DNA of 64,000 nt from Methanolinea sp. (GCA_018262855.1 JADFDO010000006.1:1-64000), one strand, 5' to 3'; counted from the stretch's first letter, positions 24,976 to 34,827 are shown. Notes: a model not told the origin generated them from the sequence alone. Numbers and translations: made by a program.

Positions 24976-26751
24976 CTACTTACCCCAGAAAGGATTCTCC
25001 TTTCGCCGCATTGAGGTGTATTCGGCAAGGATCTCCTGGGTATGCATGGGGAGGTGTGAAAGCATCTCCTTTTCGAGGACCTTCACGTGCCGCTCCGGAA
25101 TGTCGACAAACAGGTCATCGTCGACGTTGAGCTGCCTTCCCACTGTCGCACCTTCGATCGAGATTGCGACCTCCGCACCAGTCTGAGCTTCCCTTATTGT
25201 CTCCTGGTTCAGCTGGATGGACTTCAGGTGACCGACCTTCTTTCCGTCGAGGTGGATGAGGTTCACATCGGTCCTGAGTGTTCCGCCAAGAACACGGACC
25301 CCCACTACCGCGGGATTGCTCTGGCGGAAAATGCAGTGCGGGAGGATCCGAATCTTTGCCGGGTGAATGATCTGTTCAAACCTTTGCTGCTCGCTCTTCC
25401 TTTTGAGATCATCCCTCCACTGGATGTATTCATCAACCAGCTTGTAGATCACCCTGCCCTCAAGAATCTTGACCGGGAATCCCGGTTCTTTCACCATATC
25501 CGCTGCATCCGGGAGAAGCGGAGTCGAGAATGCGATGAGTGCGCGGTAATACGGGTTCTTGATGGTCTCTGCATCGATCAGATCATGACGGCTCACCGAT
25601 CCCACCTCTGCACGCATCACGCCAATTTCTTTCTCCTCGAGTTCCTTGCAGATGGCTTCAAGGGCACCGATTGTGTCGGCTTTGATGATCACCCCTTCGG
25701 GGGAAAGGGTGACATTGATCTCTTCCATCTCTTTCCGTATCCTCTCGATGACCTCCTCTGGATTCCCCCTGATCACCTGGACGGGAGATCCTGCGATCGC
25801 ACCCTCAAGGCTTGGAGCACTGACCTTGATCCCTGCTGCCGCGGTGACAGACCGTACACGTTCGAACCGGTCCTCCACCAGTATCTCCTTCAGGGGACGT
25901 GGCTGGAGGAGTGCCCGGACCTTGGTGATCGTGATACCCTCCTGCCTGGCCACGGCGAGTTCATCACCCACAGAGAGCCGGCCATCAAACAGGATAACAT
26001 CAAGCGTGGTCCCGAGCCCCTTCTCTTCCTTCACCTCGAGGATGGTACCGAGACCCGGGCCATTGGCCGAGAGCGAGAGATCCTGCTCCATGTATCTCTG
26101 TGCAAGCCCGATCATCACCATCAGAAGTTCCGCGATTCCCTCTCCGGTGTGGGCACTGACCGGAACGATGGCAAGGTTCCTGCGGAAATCCGAGACCCGG
26201 TCAAAGCGTTCTCCCGAAAAACCAAGATCTGAGAGTTCCCCAACAATTTCATAGAGTTTGGTCTCTACAATTTCCTTAACCCGGTCATTCTGTTTTGAAA
26301 AACTCGCAAGGATCCCCTCATTCTTATGCACCCTCCACCCATGCAGGCGATCGATCTTTGTAGCCGCAATCACAAAAGGTGTCTTGTACGTGCGTAGAAT
26401 CTGGAGAGCTTCTATGGTCTGAGGCTGGAAACCCTGGTTAATATCAACGACAAGGATGGCCATGTCCGCGAGCGCACCGCCACGGGCACGCAATGTCGTG
26501 AACGCATGGTGTCCTGGTGTATCGATAAAGAGAAGCCCGGGGACATTGAGGGGAATCTTCTCCATGCTCCCGCTCATCTTCCGGATCGCATCAATTGGAA
26601 CCACAGTCGCCCCAATATGCTGGGTGATAGCGCCGTCCTCCGTGCTTACAACAGAGGATCCCCTGATGCGATCGAGGAGTGATGTCTTACCGTGGTCAAC
26701 GTGACCAAGGACACAGACAATCGGTGTCCTGATATGCTTCTTCTCTGTCAT
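24976..26751 (-). CDS. infB: Translation initiation factor aIF5B (IF-2)
   Basis: About 591 residues from ATG 26751, preceded by GGAGTGAGG; a GTG three codons earlier lies inside that SD. G1 VLGHVDHGKTSLLDRI, G3 DTPGHHAF, G4 region AATKIDR, then EF-Tu-like domain II, domain III and a long C-terminal domain IV. GTPase promoting subunit joining. No intein. Confidence 0.96.
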   Translation of the reverse strand: MTEKKHIRTPIVCVLGHVDHGKTSLLDRIRGSSVVSTEDGAITQHIGATVVPIDAIRKMSGSMEKIPLNVPGLLFIDTPGHHAFTTLRARGGALADMAILVVDINQGFQPQTIEALQILRTYKTPFVIAATKIDRLHGWRVHKNEGILASFSKQNDRVKEIVETKLYEIVGELSDLGFSGERFDRVSDFRRNLAIVPVSAHTGEGIAELLMVMIGLAQRYMEQDLSLSANGPGLGTILEVKEEKGLGTTLDVILFDGRLSVGDELAVARQEGITITKVRALLQPRPLKEILVEDRFERVRSVTAAAGIKVSAPSLEGAIAGSPVQVIRGNPEEVIERIRKEMEEINVTLSPEGVIIKADTIGALEAICKELEEKEIGVMRAEVGSVSRHDLIDAETIKNPYYRALIAFSTPLLPDAADMVKEPGFPVKILEGRVIYKLVDEYIQWRDDLKRKSEQQRFEQIIHPAKIRILPHCIFRQSNPAVVGVRVLGGTLRTDVNLIHLDGKKVGHLKSIQLNQETIREAQTGAEVAISIEGATVGRQLNVDDDLFVDIPERHVKVLEKEMLSHLPMHTQEILAEYTSMRRKENPFWGK

Positions 26752-26955
26752 TCGCCTCACTCCGGGGGTTTGTCGGATCGGGGGTTGAGCCTGGATTCCC
26801 GCATACTTGAATTCAGTGATGGGTCATCCTGCAATACGCGTGCTATGTAATGTATCACCAGAAATTAAATACGCACCGGACGTTTGACTGGTGATGAGGA
26901 TGAGGATGGAGATATATTAAAGTGTATCGGGGTGAAATGTGAGAGGGTACATTCT

Positions 26956-27028
26956 GCCAGGGTGGGGTAGTTGGTTATCCTAGGGGACTGTGGATCCCCC
27001 GACCCGGGTTCGAGTCTCGGCCCTGGCC
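26956..27028 (+). tRNA. tRNA-His (GUG)
   Basis: 73 nt: acceptor GCCAGGG/CCCTGGC with discriminator C typical of tRNA-His, anticodon stem GGGGA/TCCCC and loop CTGTGGA giving anticodon GTG. The base before position 1 is T, so G-1 must be added after transcription. TATA-like gatatatta at 26911-26919. The 215 bp after it show no gene. Confidence 0.95.
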
Positions 27029-27243
27029 TTATTCCATTATTCGAACAACGTTCCTGTTCTTTGGATGGTTTTCTTTCGTACTGCTTCTGGTGAATTCTTC
27101 TCTGTTCGCAATCATTGTATCATTTCAGCAGGCTGAACTTTTCACATGCACTCTGTATAAATCCTGGAGCTCACGATCCCTGTTGAGAGAAAAAGATGAA
27201 AAAAGAAAGACAGGGAACCGACTCCCCGGTTCCAGGAATCCCA

Positions 27244-27513
27244 TCACTTCTTCATTTTAGCTTCTACGACGTCCCCTATGTAGACACCGATAATGAAGAC
27301 AATCAGGTAGATAAGGAATGCCCAGAAGCCGAAGCCGCCAAGACCCCCGATGAAGAATCCTATTATCCAGAAGACAATCGCCAGGATAATCCCGATGATC
27401 ACGCCCCATTTGAGGAGGCCCCACTTGTCTTCCTTTCCCTTCCGCATGTATCCAAACGCAATACCAAGAATGAATACAATGATGGTAAACGGTAGTGTAA
27501 GTTCGATAGCCAT
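27244..27513 (-). CDS. Small membrane protein
   Basis: 89 residues, nearly all hydrophobic, with three predicted helices: ELTLPFTIIVFILGIAFGY, WGVIIGIILAIVFWIIGFFI and FWAFLIYLIVFIIGVYIG, separated by a charged loop (MRKGKEDKWG). The short spacing and Gly-rich turns resemble DUF-type small integral proteins of methanogens. No known function. Confidence 0.7.
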   Translation of the reverse strand: MAIELTLPFTIIVFILGIAFGYMRKGKEDKWGLLKWGVIIGIILAIVFWIIGFFIGGLGGFGFWAFLIYLIVFIIGVYIGDVVEAKMKK

Positions 27514-27607
27514 ACAAATCTCCTTGTATGACCACTGTTGGTCCTGATCTATAAAAAATTTGTGGGTAAAAAACTATAATAATGGCTTAAAATCAAATTT
27601 CCCTTTT

Positions 27608-27766
27608 TTATATCCCTTCGACCATCATTGATTCGCAGCGTGGGCACCGGACCGCATAACAGGGAACAGGGGGAGTCTCTTCCACCCTGTAACCACAGAG
27701 AGGGCAGATGCATATCCTCCGCGGTACCCGCCTCCATTCATCCGGACCACGGGCGTGGCGCTTCAT
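27608..27766 (-). CDS. Small zinc-ribbon protein
   Basis: 52 residues from ATG 27766 (a longer frame exists but adds sequence without support). Two CxxC knuckles, CPLCGY and CPRCES, indicate a zinc ribbon. The basic N-terminus (MKRHARGPDEWRRVPRR) would suit nucleic-acid binding. Function unknown. Confidence 0.5.
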   Translation of the reverse strand: MKRHARGPDEWRRVPRRICICPLCGYRVEETPPVPCYAVRCPRCESMMVEGI

Positions 27767-27995
27767 GCGATCACCACATTCTCCACGACCACAGTCGCTC
27801 AGGGGGACTATTAAAGTATGCAACGAGGATACACGCTTCACCATACAATCTCATTTTTTTGCTGCACCGGTACATGAGAAGAGCCGGCGTATACTCACGA
27901 AATCGAAAAAAAACAAGCCACGACGCCATCGGACTGATACATTTATCTCTCGTCACTTCCCCCAGTTATATATAAACAATCGGTTGGTGGAGTGT

Positions 27996-28868
27996 ATGCA
28001 TCGTTCATATCTTAACTGTCTTGTTCTCCTCATCATCCTGGCCTTTTTGATCCCGTTCTCCTGCCAGGCTGAAACCAGTACTGCCGGAAACACAGGTATA
28101 TATCGGTTCCATGGAAACGTCGAAGGGGCCGAGGTCTATGTCGACGGAATTCTCAAAGGTGCCATCTTTGAAGGCATTCTGGATGTTCCCGTTGATGTAG
28201 CAGGGGCATCCTACCATACCTACTCTCTTCAGAAAGAGGGATATGAGACCTATAACGGCACCATCAATTCGGTGCCTGCCAGGGGACAGGTTATCAGCAT
28301 TTACGTCCCGATGAGTGCGAAGCCCCTGGTGGAATACAGCAGGGTTCACCTACTCATCAGTCCACCTCTCGCCGAGGTGACCTGGGATGGCGTTTCTGCA
28401 GGGACCGTCCCTGATACAGGGATTTTGATCCTTCGTGAGGTGGTCCCGGGATCTCACCGGCTCACCGTCACAAAGGAAGGCTATGAGACCCTGAGTGAAA
28501 TCCTCTCAGTACCCCGGAACGACATCATGAAGGTCCCCCTTACTTTAAAGCCGGTCGCAAAGGGTTCGATCACCATCGATTCGGTCCCGGCAGGAGCATC
28601 GGTGTATCTGGATGACAGGAATGTGGGGGTCTCTCCTCTTACTGTTCATGATATCCCGGCCGGCCCCCATGCTGTCAGGATCAGCGGGGAAGGATTTCAG
28701 GATTCGATCTCTTCCGTTGATGTAACCGCAGGCGGCACAGCGGCCGTGAGCGTGACTCTCCTCCCTGCAACAGGATCAGCGGGAAAAACCTCTGCCAGCC
28801 TGTCCCCCCTTGTGATGATTGCGGGCCTTGCCGTTGCTGCGCTCTGTGTGGCATGCAGGAGAATCTGA
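27996..28868 (+). CDS. Exported PEGA-domain protein
   Basis: About 290 residues from ATG 27996, supported by a TATA box at 27967-27976 and GGTGGAG just upstream; the open frame extends 96 codons further without reason. Signal peptide (LNCLVLLIILAFLIPFSCQAE), then three PEGA-type repeats (about 35-115, 118-185 and 190-255; e.g. GASVYLDDRNVGVSPLTVHDIPAGPHAVRI, here split as GASVYLDDRNVG and SPLTVHDIPAGPH) and a C-terminal anchor helix. PEGA proteins are abundant surface proteins in Methanomicrobiales. No enzyme motif. Confidence 0.85.
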   Translation: MHRSYLNCLVLLIILAFLIPFSCQAETSTAGNTGIYRFHGNVEGAEVYVDGILKGAIFEGILDVPVDVAGASYHTYSLQKEGYETYNGTINSVPARGQVISIYVPMSAKPLVEYSRVHLLISPPLAEVTWDGVSAGTVPDTGILILREVVPGSHRLTVTKEGYETLSEILSVPRNDIMKVPLTLKPVAKGSITIDSVPAGASVYLDDRNVGVSPLTVHDIPAGPHAVRISGEGFQDSISSVDVTAGGTAAVSVTLLPATGSAGKTSASLSPLVMIAGLAVAALCVACRRI

Positions 28869-28879
28869 TCCAGCCACCG

Positions 28880-28914
28880 AATTTTTTCAATCTCGATACC
28901 CCGTTGAAAAAATT
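28880..28914. terminator. Bidirectional terminator between convergent genes
   Basis: Perfect 11-bp inverted repeat, arms aattttttcaa (28880-28890) and ttgaaaaaatt (28904-28914), loop 13 bp. Each strand has a T-run, and it lies just where two convergent genes end. Confidence 0.6.
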
Positions 28915-30208
28915 ATTCTCGGACGAGGGAAGACACCGGCGCAATGCCAATCTTCGCTTTGCGTATCCTTGTCTCCCCAGTGAGGTGCCGCATGTCCACA
29001 AATTCCGCATTACCGAGTATCTTCTTCACCTGTGCTTCAAACGCCGCACCCGGGTCATACGAAACATTCCTGAACACCACCCCATTCGTCTGGGAGGTGG
29101 TTTCCCCCTTTCCATCCCCTGGATGAATCGGAACGAGGCTATCCAGAAAATTTTTGTCAAAAGAGCGTCCTGCCTCTTCCCGATTAATGACAACACCGAA
29201 TCCCACCAGGGTATCTCCGCGGTACTTTAGGGGTGTTACCTGTTCAAACCACGAATCGGCCATGGCCGGGTCCATAATGGAAACACCCCCGGGAGGTGCA
29301 TGTTCAGGTATCGGTGATTGCCTGATGCCCTGGCTCTGCAGGCCCTCAAGGACAGCCCACCAGGCTGCTGCGAGGATTCCCTGGTAATCCCTGTAATGCT
29401 CTCTCGCCCAGCGAACCAGGATATCATAGATCTCCCCAATTGTCATCCCATCCCTTGAAAGGCTCTCAAAAATGATATATTCGCGGAACGGTCCTTCGAG
29501 CGAGATCGCATATCCCGCATAGATCTTCAACTCGCCCGTGTCCTTGACCGGTGTGAAGAAATCTGGCGTATCATTCCCATCCGTGGGCAACCAGACGAGG
29601 GATCCATGCAGGACGACCATCTCGCCGAGGAACGGGAGGACCTCTTCGGGGTTCCTGCCGGGGGCACCCAGTCCGATTGCATACCCGGATCCGCTGAACG
29701 GGAGGACTGCGATTTGACGTGCGTCAACATGTGAATAGACGATAGCCCTGGGATCACCCCATACCTTAAGCGAAGCCGGCTTCTGCGATCCCGATTCAGC
29801 ATTCATCCGTGCGCCGTCCTTCTCGACACTTTGAGAACGGAGATCGGCAAGGAGCAGGGAACGCTCCTCTGCCCTTCCAAGCACCCGGACCGCTTCCCCG
29901 GCCGTAGCATAATGTGGAAAGATGGAGAGGAACCCAGCCATGTCCAGGACTTTCCGGGTGAAATCGCCAGCTCCCGCAAGCGCCACTTTCCCCCCTCTCT
30001 CTCGGAGCCTTTTCTGCAATGCGAGCATAACCCTGATTCCCGCGCTCGAGAGATAGGGCACTTCCTGGATATCTAGCACAAGTGATCTGTCATCATCATG
30101 AAGTGCCTCTTTTGCGGCCTGTTCCAGGATACCCGCACCATATCCATCAAGCCTCCCCTTACAGACGAGAACTACTACACCACTCTCTTTCCTCTCCGTT
30201 ATCTCCAT
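28913..30208 (-). CDS. STAS-domain protein with large uncharacterised C-terminal region
   Basis: About 431 residues from ATG 30208, which follows GGAGGAGAG at 8 nt; a GTG at 30226 lies within that SD. Residues 1-105 are a STAS domain of the anti-anti-sigma type (LVLDIQEVPYLSSAGIRVMLALQKRL), with Ser-Ser-Ala at the site phosphorylated in SpoIIAA. The remaining 320 residues (e.g. KVWGDPRAIVYSHVDARQIA) match nothing I know. Archaea lack sigma factors, so STAS probably serves protein-protein signalling. The Ser/Thr kinase encoded at 31.7 kb is a candidate partner. Confidence 0.8.
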   Translation of the reverse strand: MEITERKESGVVVLVCKGRLDGYGAGILEQAAKEALHDDDRSLVLDIQEVPYLSSAGIRVMLALQKRLRERGGKVALAGAGDFTRKVLDMAGFLSIFPHYATAGEAVRVLGRAEERSLLLADLRSQSVEKDGARMNAESGSQKPASLKVWGDPRAIVYSHVDARQIAVLPFSGSGYAIGLGAPGRNPEEVLPFLGEMVVLHGSLVWLPTDGNDTPDFFTPVKDTGELKIYAGYAISLEGPFREYIIFESLSRDGMTIGEIYDILVRWAREHYRDYQGILAAAWWAVLEGLQSQGIRQSPIPEHAPPGGVSIMDPAMADSWFEQVTPLKYRGDTLVGFGVVINREEAGRSFDKNFLDSLVPIHPGDGKGETTSQTNGVVFRNVSYDPGAAFEAQVKKILGNAEFVDMRHLTGETRIRKAKIGIAPVSSLVRE

Positions 30209-30325
30209 AAAAGATCTCTCCTCCACTCTGTAGGATAGGAATGAGATTCTTATTCAAATTAATGCCTGATTTGATGCCACGATCTCGCCTATTATGGGGA
30301 TCAAGGGGACCAGTGTACCTGACCA

Positions 30326-30811
30326 ATGACTGTTCCCCAAAATCCTGCCTCCAGTCAGGTTCTTATCTACCATGCATCAACAGGCAAATTGGAACCGGTG
30401 CCCAGGATCCAGAGGTCCCTGGAAGAATGGAAACGAGTGCTTCCTCCTCTCCAGTTCCAGATTGCAAGGCTGGGAGATACAGAGCCGCCGTTTTCGGGTG
30501 AATATTATTCTTTCCATGAACCGGGAATCTACCATTGTGTCTGTTGCGGCACAGATCTCTTCTCTTCGGAGGCCAAATTCGATTCCGGAACCGGATGGCC
30601 GAGTTTCTCGGAACCGGTCCACGGGAATAATATTACTGTGAAGGAGGATCTCAGGTTCGGCATGGTGAGGACTGAAGTACTCTGTGCCCGATGCGGTGCG
30701 CACCTTGGGCATGTGTTTGATGATGGGCCTCCACCTCGCGTCACACGGTATTGTATGAACGGTGCATCGCTCTCATTCCTGCCAGGAAAGCCGGAGGGGA
30801 ACATCCCGTAA
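30326..30811 (+). CDS. msrB: Peptide-methionine (R)-S-oxide reductase MsrB
   Basis: 161 residues. Two zinc knuckles (CVCCGTDLF, CARCGAHLGH) and the catalytic motif RYCMNGASLSF with the nucleophilic Cys; FDSGTGWPSF is the substrate site. Repairs methionine-R-sulfoxide in the cytosol. Stands alone between the divergent STAS gene and the FHA gene. Confidence 0.96.
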   Translation: MTVPQNPASSQVLIYHASTGKLEPVPRIQRSLEEWKRVLPPLQFQIARLGDTEPPFSGEYYSFHEPGIYHCVCCGTDLFSSEAKFDSGTGWPSFSEPVHGNNITVKEDLRFGMVRTEVLCARCGAHLGHVFDDGPPPRVTRYCMNGASLSFLPGKPEGNIP

Positions 30812-30943
30812 ATCATCATTCGCCTGGGCGGTGTTACCCGGCCAATTATACTCTTTTATTGAATATCATCGCCAGACCGGCACCCTATTAACAGCACCAG
30901 TTAAAGTGTATTCTGCCACATGGTCATTAGGAGTTGAGCGTGC

Positions 30944-31741
30944 ATGGACGAAGGCCCCGGCACCATACTGACTGCAGATGACGAGGAATTCCTCTCGGAA
31001 CTCTCCGATTACCTGGAGATTCTTGGAAACAGCTCCCGTCTCCGGATCCTCCGGCTCCTTGAGAGACGCCCACTTGATGCCCGGTCCATTTCGCTTGAGA
31101 TCGAGACCAGCTATGAAAATACCAAAAAACATCTCGAAAAGCTTCTCAATTCGGGTCTGATCGTCCGGCGCCCGGGCCTTGGGAGGGAAACCTCCAAAGG
31201 AGTGCATCCTGCATGGGAATACTCACCTGCACCGGGCATCATCCAGAGAATCCAGAGGGATCTCGGTGTCTTCTCGGCACTTCCTGTCCATCTCAAAGCA
31301 GCCAGCCTCAATGACCGGATCTCTGCAGTCAGGCAGAGGGTTACGGCCGAGCTACAGGCCACTGAAAAAACCCTCCTTGTTCTCGGAGGCGAGTGGGACG
31401 GGAAGTTGATTCCCCTGCCTGCGCCATGCACAGTCCTTGGAAGGGGCGGAGGTGCAGTCCCGCAGGTGATGCCCGGATGCGATGCAGTATCATTCCCGGA
31501 ATCCTACAGATCCCTGACACGGATCACAAGACCCCATGCGGTCATCAGGACAAGGGAGGGTGCGTGCTTTATCGAGGACAGGGAGAGTACTGGTGGAACA
31601 TACATCAACAGCAAGAGGATGGCCGACAGGGAACAGATTGCACTGAGGGACGGGGATCGTATCTCGCTCTCCATGGGGGAGTTTGCCCTCCACATGGTCT
31701 TTCTGGATCCGGTTACACCGGGTGAGAAAAAGGATGCGTAA
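30944..31741 (+). CDS. Winged-helix regulator fused to an FHA domain
   Basis: 265 residues. N-terminal ArsR-like wHTH (about 15-90: LEILGNSSRLRILRLLERR, then TSYENTKKHLEKLLNSGLI); C-terminal FHA domain (about 165-255) with ITRPHAVI, DRESTGGTYINSKRM and LRDGDRISL, covering the phosphothreonine-binding residues. SD AGGAG. It overlaps the next gene, a Ser/Thr kinase, by 8 bp, so the kinase or its targets probably control this regulator through phosphothreonine binding. The FHA-DNA-binding fusion is unusual in archaea. Confidence 0.88.
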   Translation: MDEGPGTILTADDEEFLSELSDYLEILGNSSRLRILRLLERRPLDARSISLEIETSYENTKKHLEKLLNSGLIVRRPGLGRETSKGVHPAWEYSPAPGIIQRIQRDLGVFSALPVHLKAASLNDRISAVRQRVTAELQATEKTLLVLGGEWDGKLIPLPAPCTVLGRGGGAVPQVMPGCDAVSFPESYRSLTRITRPHAVIRTREGACFIEDRESTGGTYINSKRMADREQIALRDGDRISLSMGEFALHMVFLDPVTPGEKKDA

Positions 31742-33476
31742 GGTCGGGTATTCCTATCTTCTTATCATCCTGGTTTGTTTCTCGGTTCTGTTGATTGCGG
31801 GGACCCTCTGCCAGGCAGCAATACCGGATGCCCCCAATATCTCCAGGACCATTCCTGTGGATCTTTTCGGACGGGAAAAGGTGAATCTTGATAAGTACAG
31901 GGATATGTACGGCAAGAAGACAGACCAGGTCCCAACCCTGAATCGCCCGTCTCCTTCCCCAACCACCATCATCACTGTTCTTCCCACTGACTCAGGGGCA
32001 CCATCTTCAACCTATCCGACTACGATAGCACTGGAACCACAGATGCCGGAAGTACCGGGTTCAACAGAATCTGAGCCCCCGGGCATCCTGGAGACGCTGT
32101 CTGGGAACCTCTTCATTTCTGCGTTGCTCATCTTCACCCTGGAAGGGGGGGGGACCCTCATTACCCTTGGATTCCTCTCCAGGGATATCAGGAGACCGGG
32201 CGGTGAAATCCCCTGGTGGCATGCTGTGCGCCGGGTCTTCCTGGGCGCTCACACATTTATGGCCGCCCTCTTCTTCATGGAGGCGGTATTGTTCGTCGTA
32301 TCCGTCCTCCTCTGGAATGGTCTTTCTGTGCTTGTTCTTGCAGAGATCATTCTCACGGGGTTCCTCCTGGCATACGGGGCGGCTTCTTCGGCAGGTATGG
32401 CCTACCTCTCCCACGCAGGAACGGCGATGAAGACCACCACTCTAGGGCATATGGTACTCACCGGAGCAGGTGCCGTGGTATCTCTCCTCCCCTGGGGAAG
32501 CGTCCTTCCCTTCTCACCCCTGATTATAGCAGCAACATTCATCATCAGCCTCTGCATCGTCGCCGCCCAGGTATGGACTCCAAAAGCCCAGGCCAGGAGA
32601 AGAGCTGTAACCTTTCCTGACACCCTGCTCTTTGAGAGCAAACCAACACCGTACGCCCCACCATTTCCCCCTGAACTTGGGCAGCGTTATTCGGATGGAA
32701 AGTTCATCCACCAGGGGGGTATTGCCCGAGTCTTTCTTGCCCGGCGGAGAGAAGACGGGGTTGAAGTCGCCGTCAAGGTACCCATAAAAACCGATGAGCA
32801 GACCGGGAAATCGCTTCTCCGGGAGATGGGCGTCTGGCGGACACTCGTCCATCCCGGGATCGTCCAGGTGCATGCCGCAAACATTCTCCCCGTACCATAT
32901 GTCGAGATGGAATACATGCCCAGAAACCTCGCGGAAATTCCGGTCCCGATGGAACCATGCGATGCCGCACGAATGATAAGGAAAATTGCTCTTGCTCTCG
33001 CATTTGCCCATGAACGGGGCGTAATCCACCGCGACCTCAAACCTGGAAACATCTTGATCTCGCCGGATGGAGAACCCAAGATTGGTGACTGGGGTCTCTC
33101 ACGGGACAACAACTCCCCGAACGAGCCTTCCCTTCATGGATTTTCGCTCTCGTACGCTGCCCCTGAACAACTGGATCCCTCCAGGTATGGGAGCACGACC
33201 GGCAAGACCGATATCTACCAGATGGGTATCATTTTCTATCAGCTCATCACTGGTGTCCTGCCGTTACCCGGGGAGAGTATTGCCGAGATTACCAGGGAGA
33301 GGCTTGGCGGAACGATCAAGGTCCCCTCCCTGATAGTCCCCTCTGCGGGAGGGTTTGACGCGATTATCCAGAGATGTTTGACAACAGATCCTTCGGGCCG
33401 GTACGATTCTGTTCGAGATTTCATCACTGATCTTGATACCTGCATGCGGGAGCAATGCAGGGATACAGGAGAATAG
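31734..33476 (+). CDS. Membrane-bound eukaryote-like Ser/Thr protein kinase
   Basis: About 580 residues from ATG 31734. An N-terminal helix (SYLLIILVCFSVLLIAGTL), a Pro/Ser/Thr-rich extracytoplasmic segment (about 30-125), four or five helices (about 130-300), then a C-terminal kinase domain (about 325-575): Gly-loop, VAVKVPIK (Lys), HRDLKPGNILI, DWGLSR in place of DFG, and YAAPEQ. The order sensor-membrane-kinase is the reverse of PknB. Coupled to the wHTH-FHA gene; the DUF362 gene follows after 24 bp. Confidence 0.9.
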   Translation: MRKVGYSYLLIILVCFSVLLIAGTLCQAAIPDAPNISRTIPVDLFGREKVNLDKYRDMYGKKTDQVPTLNRPSPSPTTIITVLPTDSGAPSSTYPTTIALEPQMPEVPGSTESEPPGILETLSGNLFISALLIFTLEGGGTLITLGFLSRDIRRPGGEIPWWHAVRRVFLGAHTFMAALFFMEAVLFVVSVLLWNGLSVLVLAEIILTGFLLAYGAASSAGMAYLSHAGTAMKTTTLGHMVLTGAGAVVSLLPWGSVLPFSPLIIAATFIISLCIVAAQVWTPKAQARRRAVTFPDTLLFESKPTPYAPPFPPELGQRYSDGKFIHQGGIARVFLARRREDGVEVAVKVPIKTDEQTGKSLLREMGVWRTLVHPGIVQVHAANILPVPYVEMEYMPRNLAEIPVPMEPCDAARMIRKIALALAFAHERGVIHRDLKPGNILISPDGEPKIGDWGLSRDNNSPNEPSLHGFSLSYAAPEQLDPSRYGSTTGKTDIYQMGIIFYQLITGVLPLPGESIAEITRERLGGTIKVPSLIVPSAGGFDAIIQRCLTTDPSGRYDSVRDFITDLDTCMREQCRDTGE

Positions 33477-33500
33477 GAATAACACGGGGGGATAGCCGAG

Positions 33501-34733
33501 ATGACACCCGGTGCTGATCAGACCATACCATCTCATGGAACAGAGAATGTTCTTCCCATCGTTCCTGTGGCGCTTGTATCGTGCCCGGATTATGAACCCT
33601 CCCGTGTGAATGATGCGCTGAGGCGGGGGGTATCCCTCATCGGGGGATTGGAGAGATGGGTATCTCCAGGGACGAGGGTGCTCGTGAAACCCAATCTTCT
33701 CCAGGGACTCGGCCCTGAGAAAGCGGTATGTACACATCCGGTGGTTATGGGTGCAGTCATCCGGCTCATAAATGAGCATGGATGCAAAGTGACCCTTGCT
33801 GATAGTCCCGGGGGCGGGATCCGTTATACTGAGAAGAACCTGATGAAGCAGTACAGGGAGGCAGGGTACTCCCAGCTTGCCGAGGACCCAGGATGCACGC
33901 TCAACAGGGATACTGGCTTTCAGTTGCTGAAGTACAAGGAGGGAAAGGTCTGCAGGGAATTTCCGGTCATCAATCCATTCTTCTCGTCAGATCACATCGT
34001 GGTCGTCTCCAAGGCCAAGGCTCATATTTTGACCCTCATGACAGGAGCCACCAAGAACCTCTTCGGGCTGATTCCCGGCCTTGAAAAGCCCCTCATCCAT
34101 TCACGTTTCCAGACTGGGGAGAACTTTGGGAACATGCTGATTGATCTGAACCTGGCGGTCCGCCCCTCACTTCATGTTGCCGATGCAATCCTTGCAATGG
34201 AGGGAGACGGCCCGACATCCGGTACCCCGAGGCACCTTGGAGTCCTCCTTGTAAGTCCAAGCCAGCTTGCTCTCGATACAATCCTGTGCAGGCTCATGTC
34301 AATAGACCCGCTGGATGTTCCCTACCTGTCGTGTGCAGTCCGGAGAGGTCTCTGTTCTGCGGACGGCAAGGAGATCATGCTTCTTGGAGATCCCCCCGAG
34401 GCTTTCATTGCAAGGGATTTCAGAACGCCGCGTACATTCCGCGGCAGCCGCAGGGGGATAAAAGTATCCCCTCTCTTCAGAGCGGTGCACAGGCTTGGCA
34501 GAATCTACGGCGTGCGACCTCACGTAGAAATCTCCCGATGCACAGGATGCGGGAAATGCATCGCAATCTGCCCAGCCCGGGCAATCAAACTTATCGGGGA
34601 TCATGCCGTTATCACCACAGGGGAATGCATTCGGTGTTTCTGCTGCCACGAGATGTGCAGCGATGGGGCCATAGCCCTGAAAAGGAGTCTTGCGGGATCC
34701 ATCCTTCACATGGGTCTCGGCTGGTACGAATAA
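33501..34733 (+). CDS. DUF362 protein with two [4Fe-4S] clusters
   Basis: 410 residues. DUF362 core (about 20-300: VLVKPNLLQGL, then KAKAHILTLMTGATKNLFGLIPG) followed by a 2[4Fe-4S] ferredoxin domain (about 345-395: CTGCGKCIAICPA and CIRCFCCHEMC). Methanogens carry many such iron-sulfur proteins of uncertain redox role. Probably in the operon with the FHA and kinase genes. Confidence 0.85.
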   Translation: MTPGADQTIPSHGTENVLPIVPVALVSCPDYEPSRVNDALRRGVSLIGGLERWVSPGTRVLVKPNLLQGLGPEKAVCTHPVVMGAVIRLINEHGCKVTLADSPGGGIRYTEKNLMKQYREAGYSQLAEDPGCTLNRDTGFQLLKYKEGKVCREFPVINPFFSSDHIVVVSKAKAHILTLMTGATKNLFGLIPGLEKPLIHSRFQTGENFGNMLIDLNLAVRPSLHVADAILAMEGDGPTSGTPRHLGVLLVSPSQLALDTILCRLMSIDPLDVPYLSCAVRRGLCSADGKEIMLLGDPPEAFIARDFRTPRTFRGSRRGIKVSPLFRAVHRLGRIYGVRPHVEISRCTGCGKCIAICPARAIKLIGDHAVITTGECIRCFCCHEMCSDGAIALKRSLAGSILHMGLGWYE

Positions 34734-34827
34734 ATGCAGCCGGTAAAGCAAATCCCCCTTCAATGAACCGGGAGTATCCAGCTATTTTTTATGCAGATCT
34801 CAACCACAAGTGCACAGGAGCACACCC

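Noticed and set aside
25087-26232. 381-residue plus-strand ORF opposite infB
   Set aside because: Antisense shadow of aIF5B.
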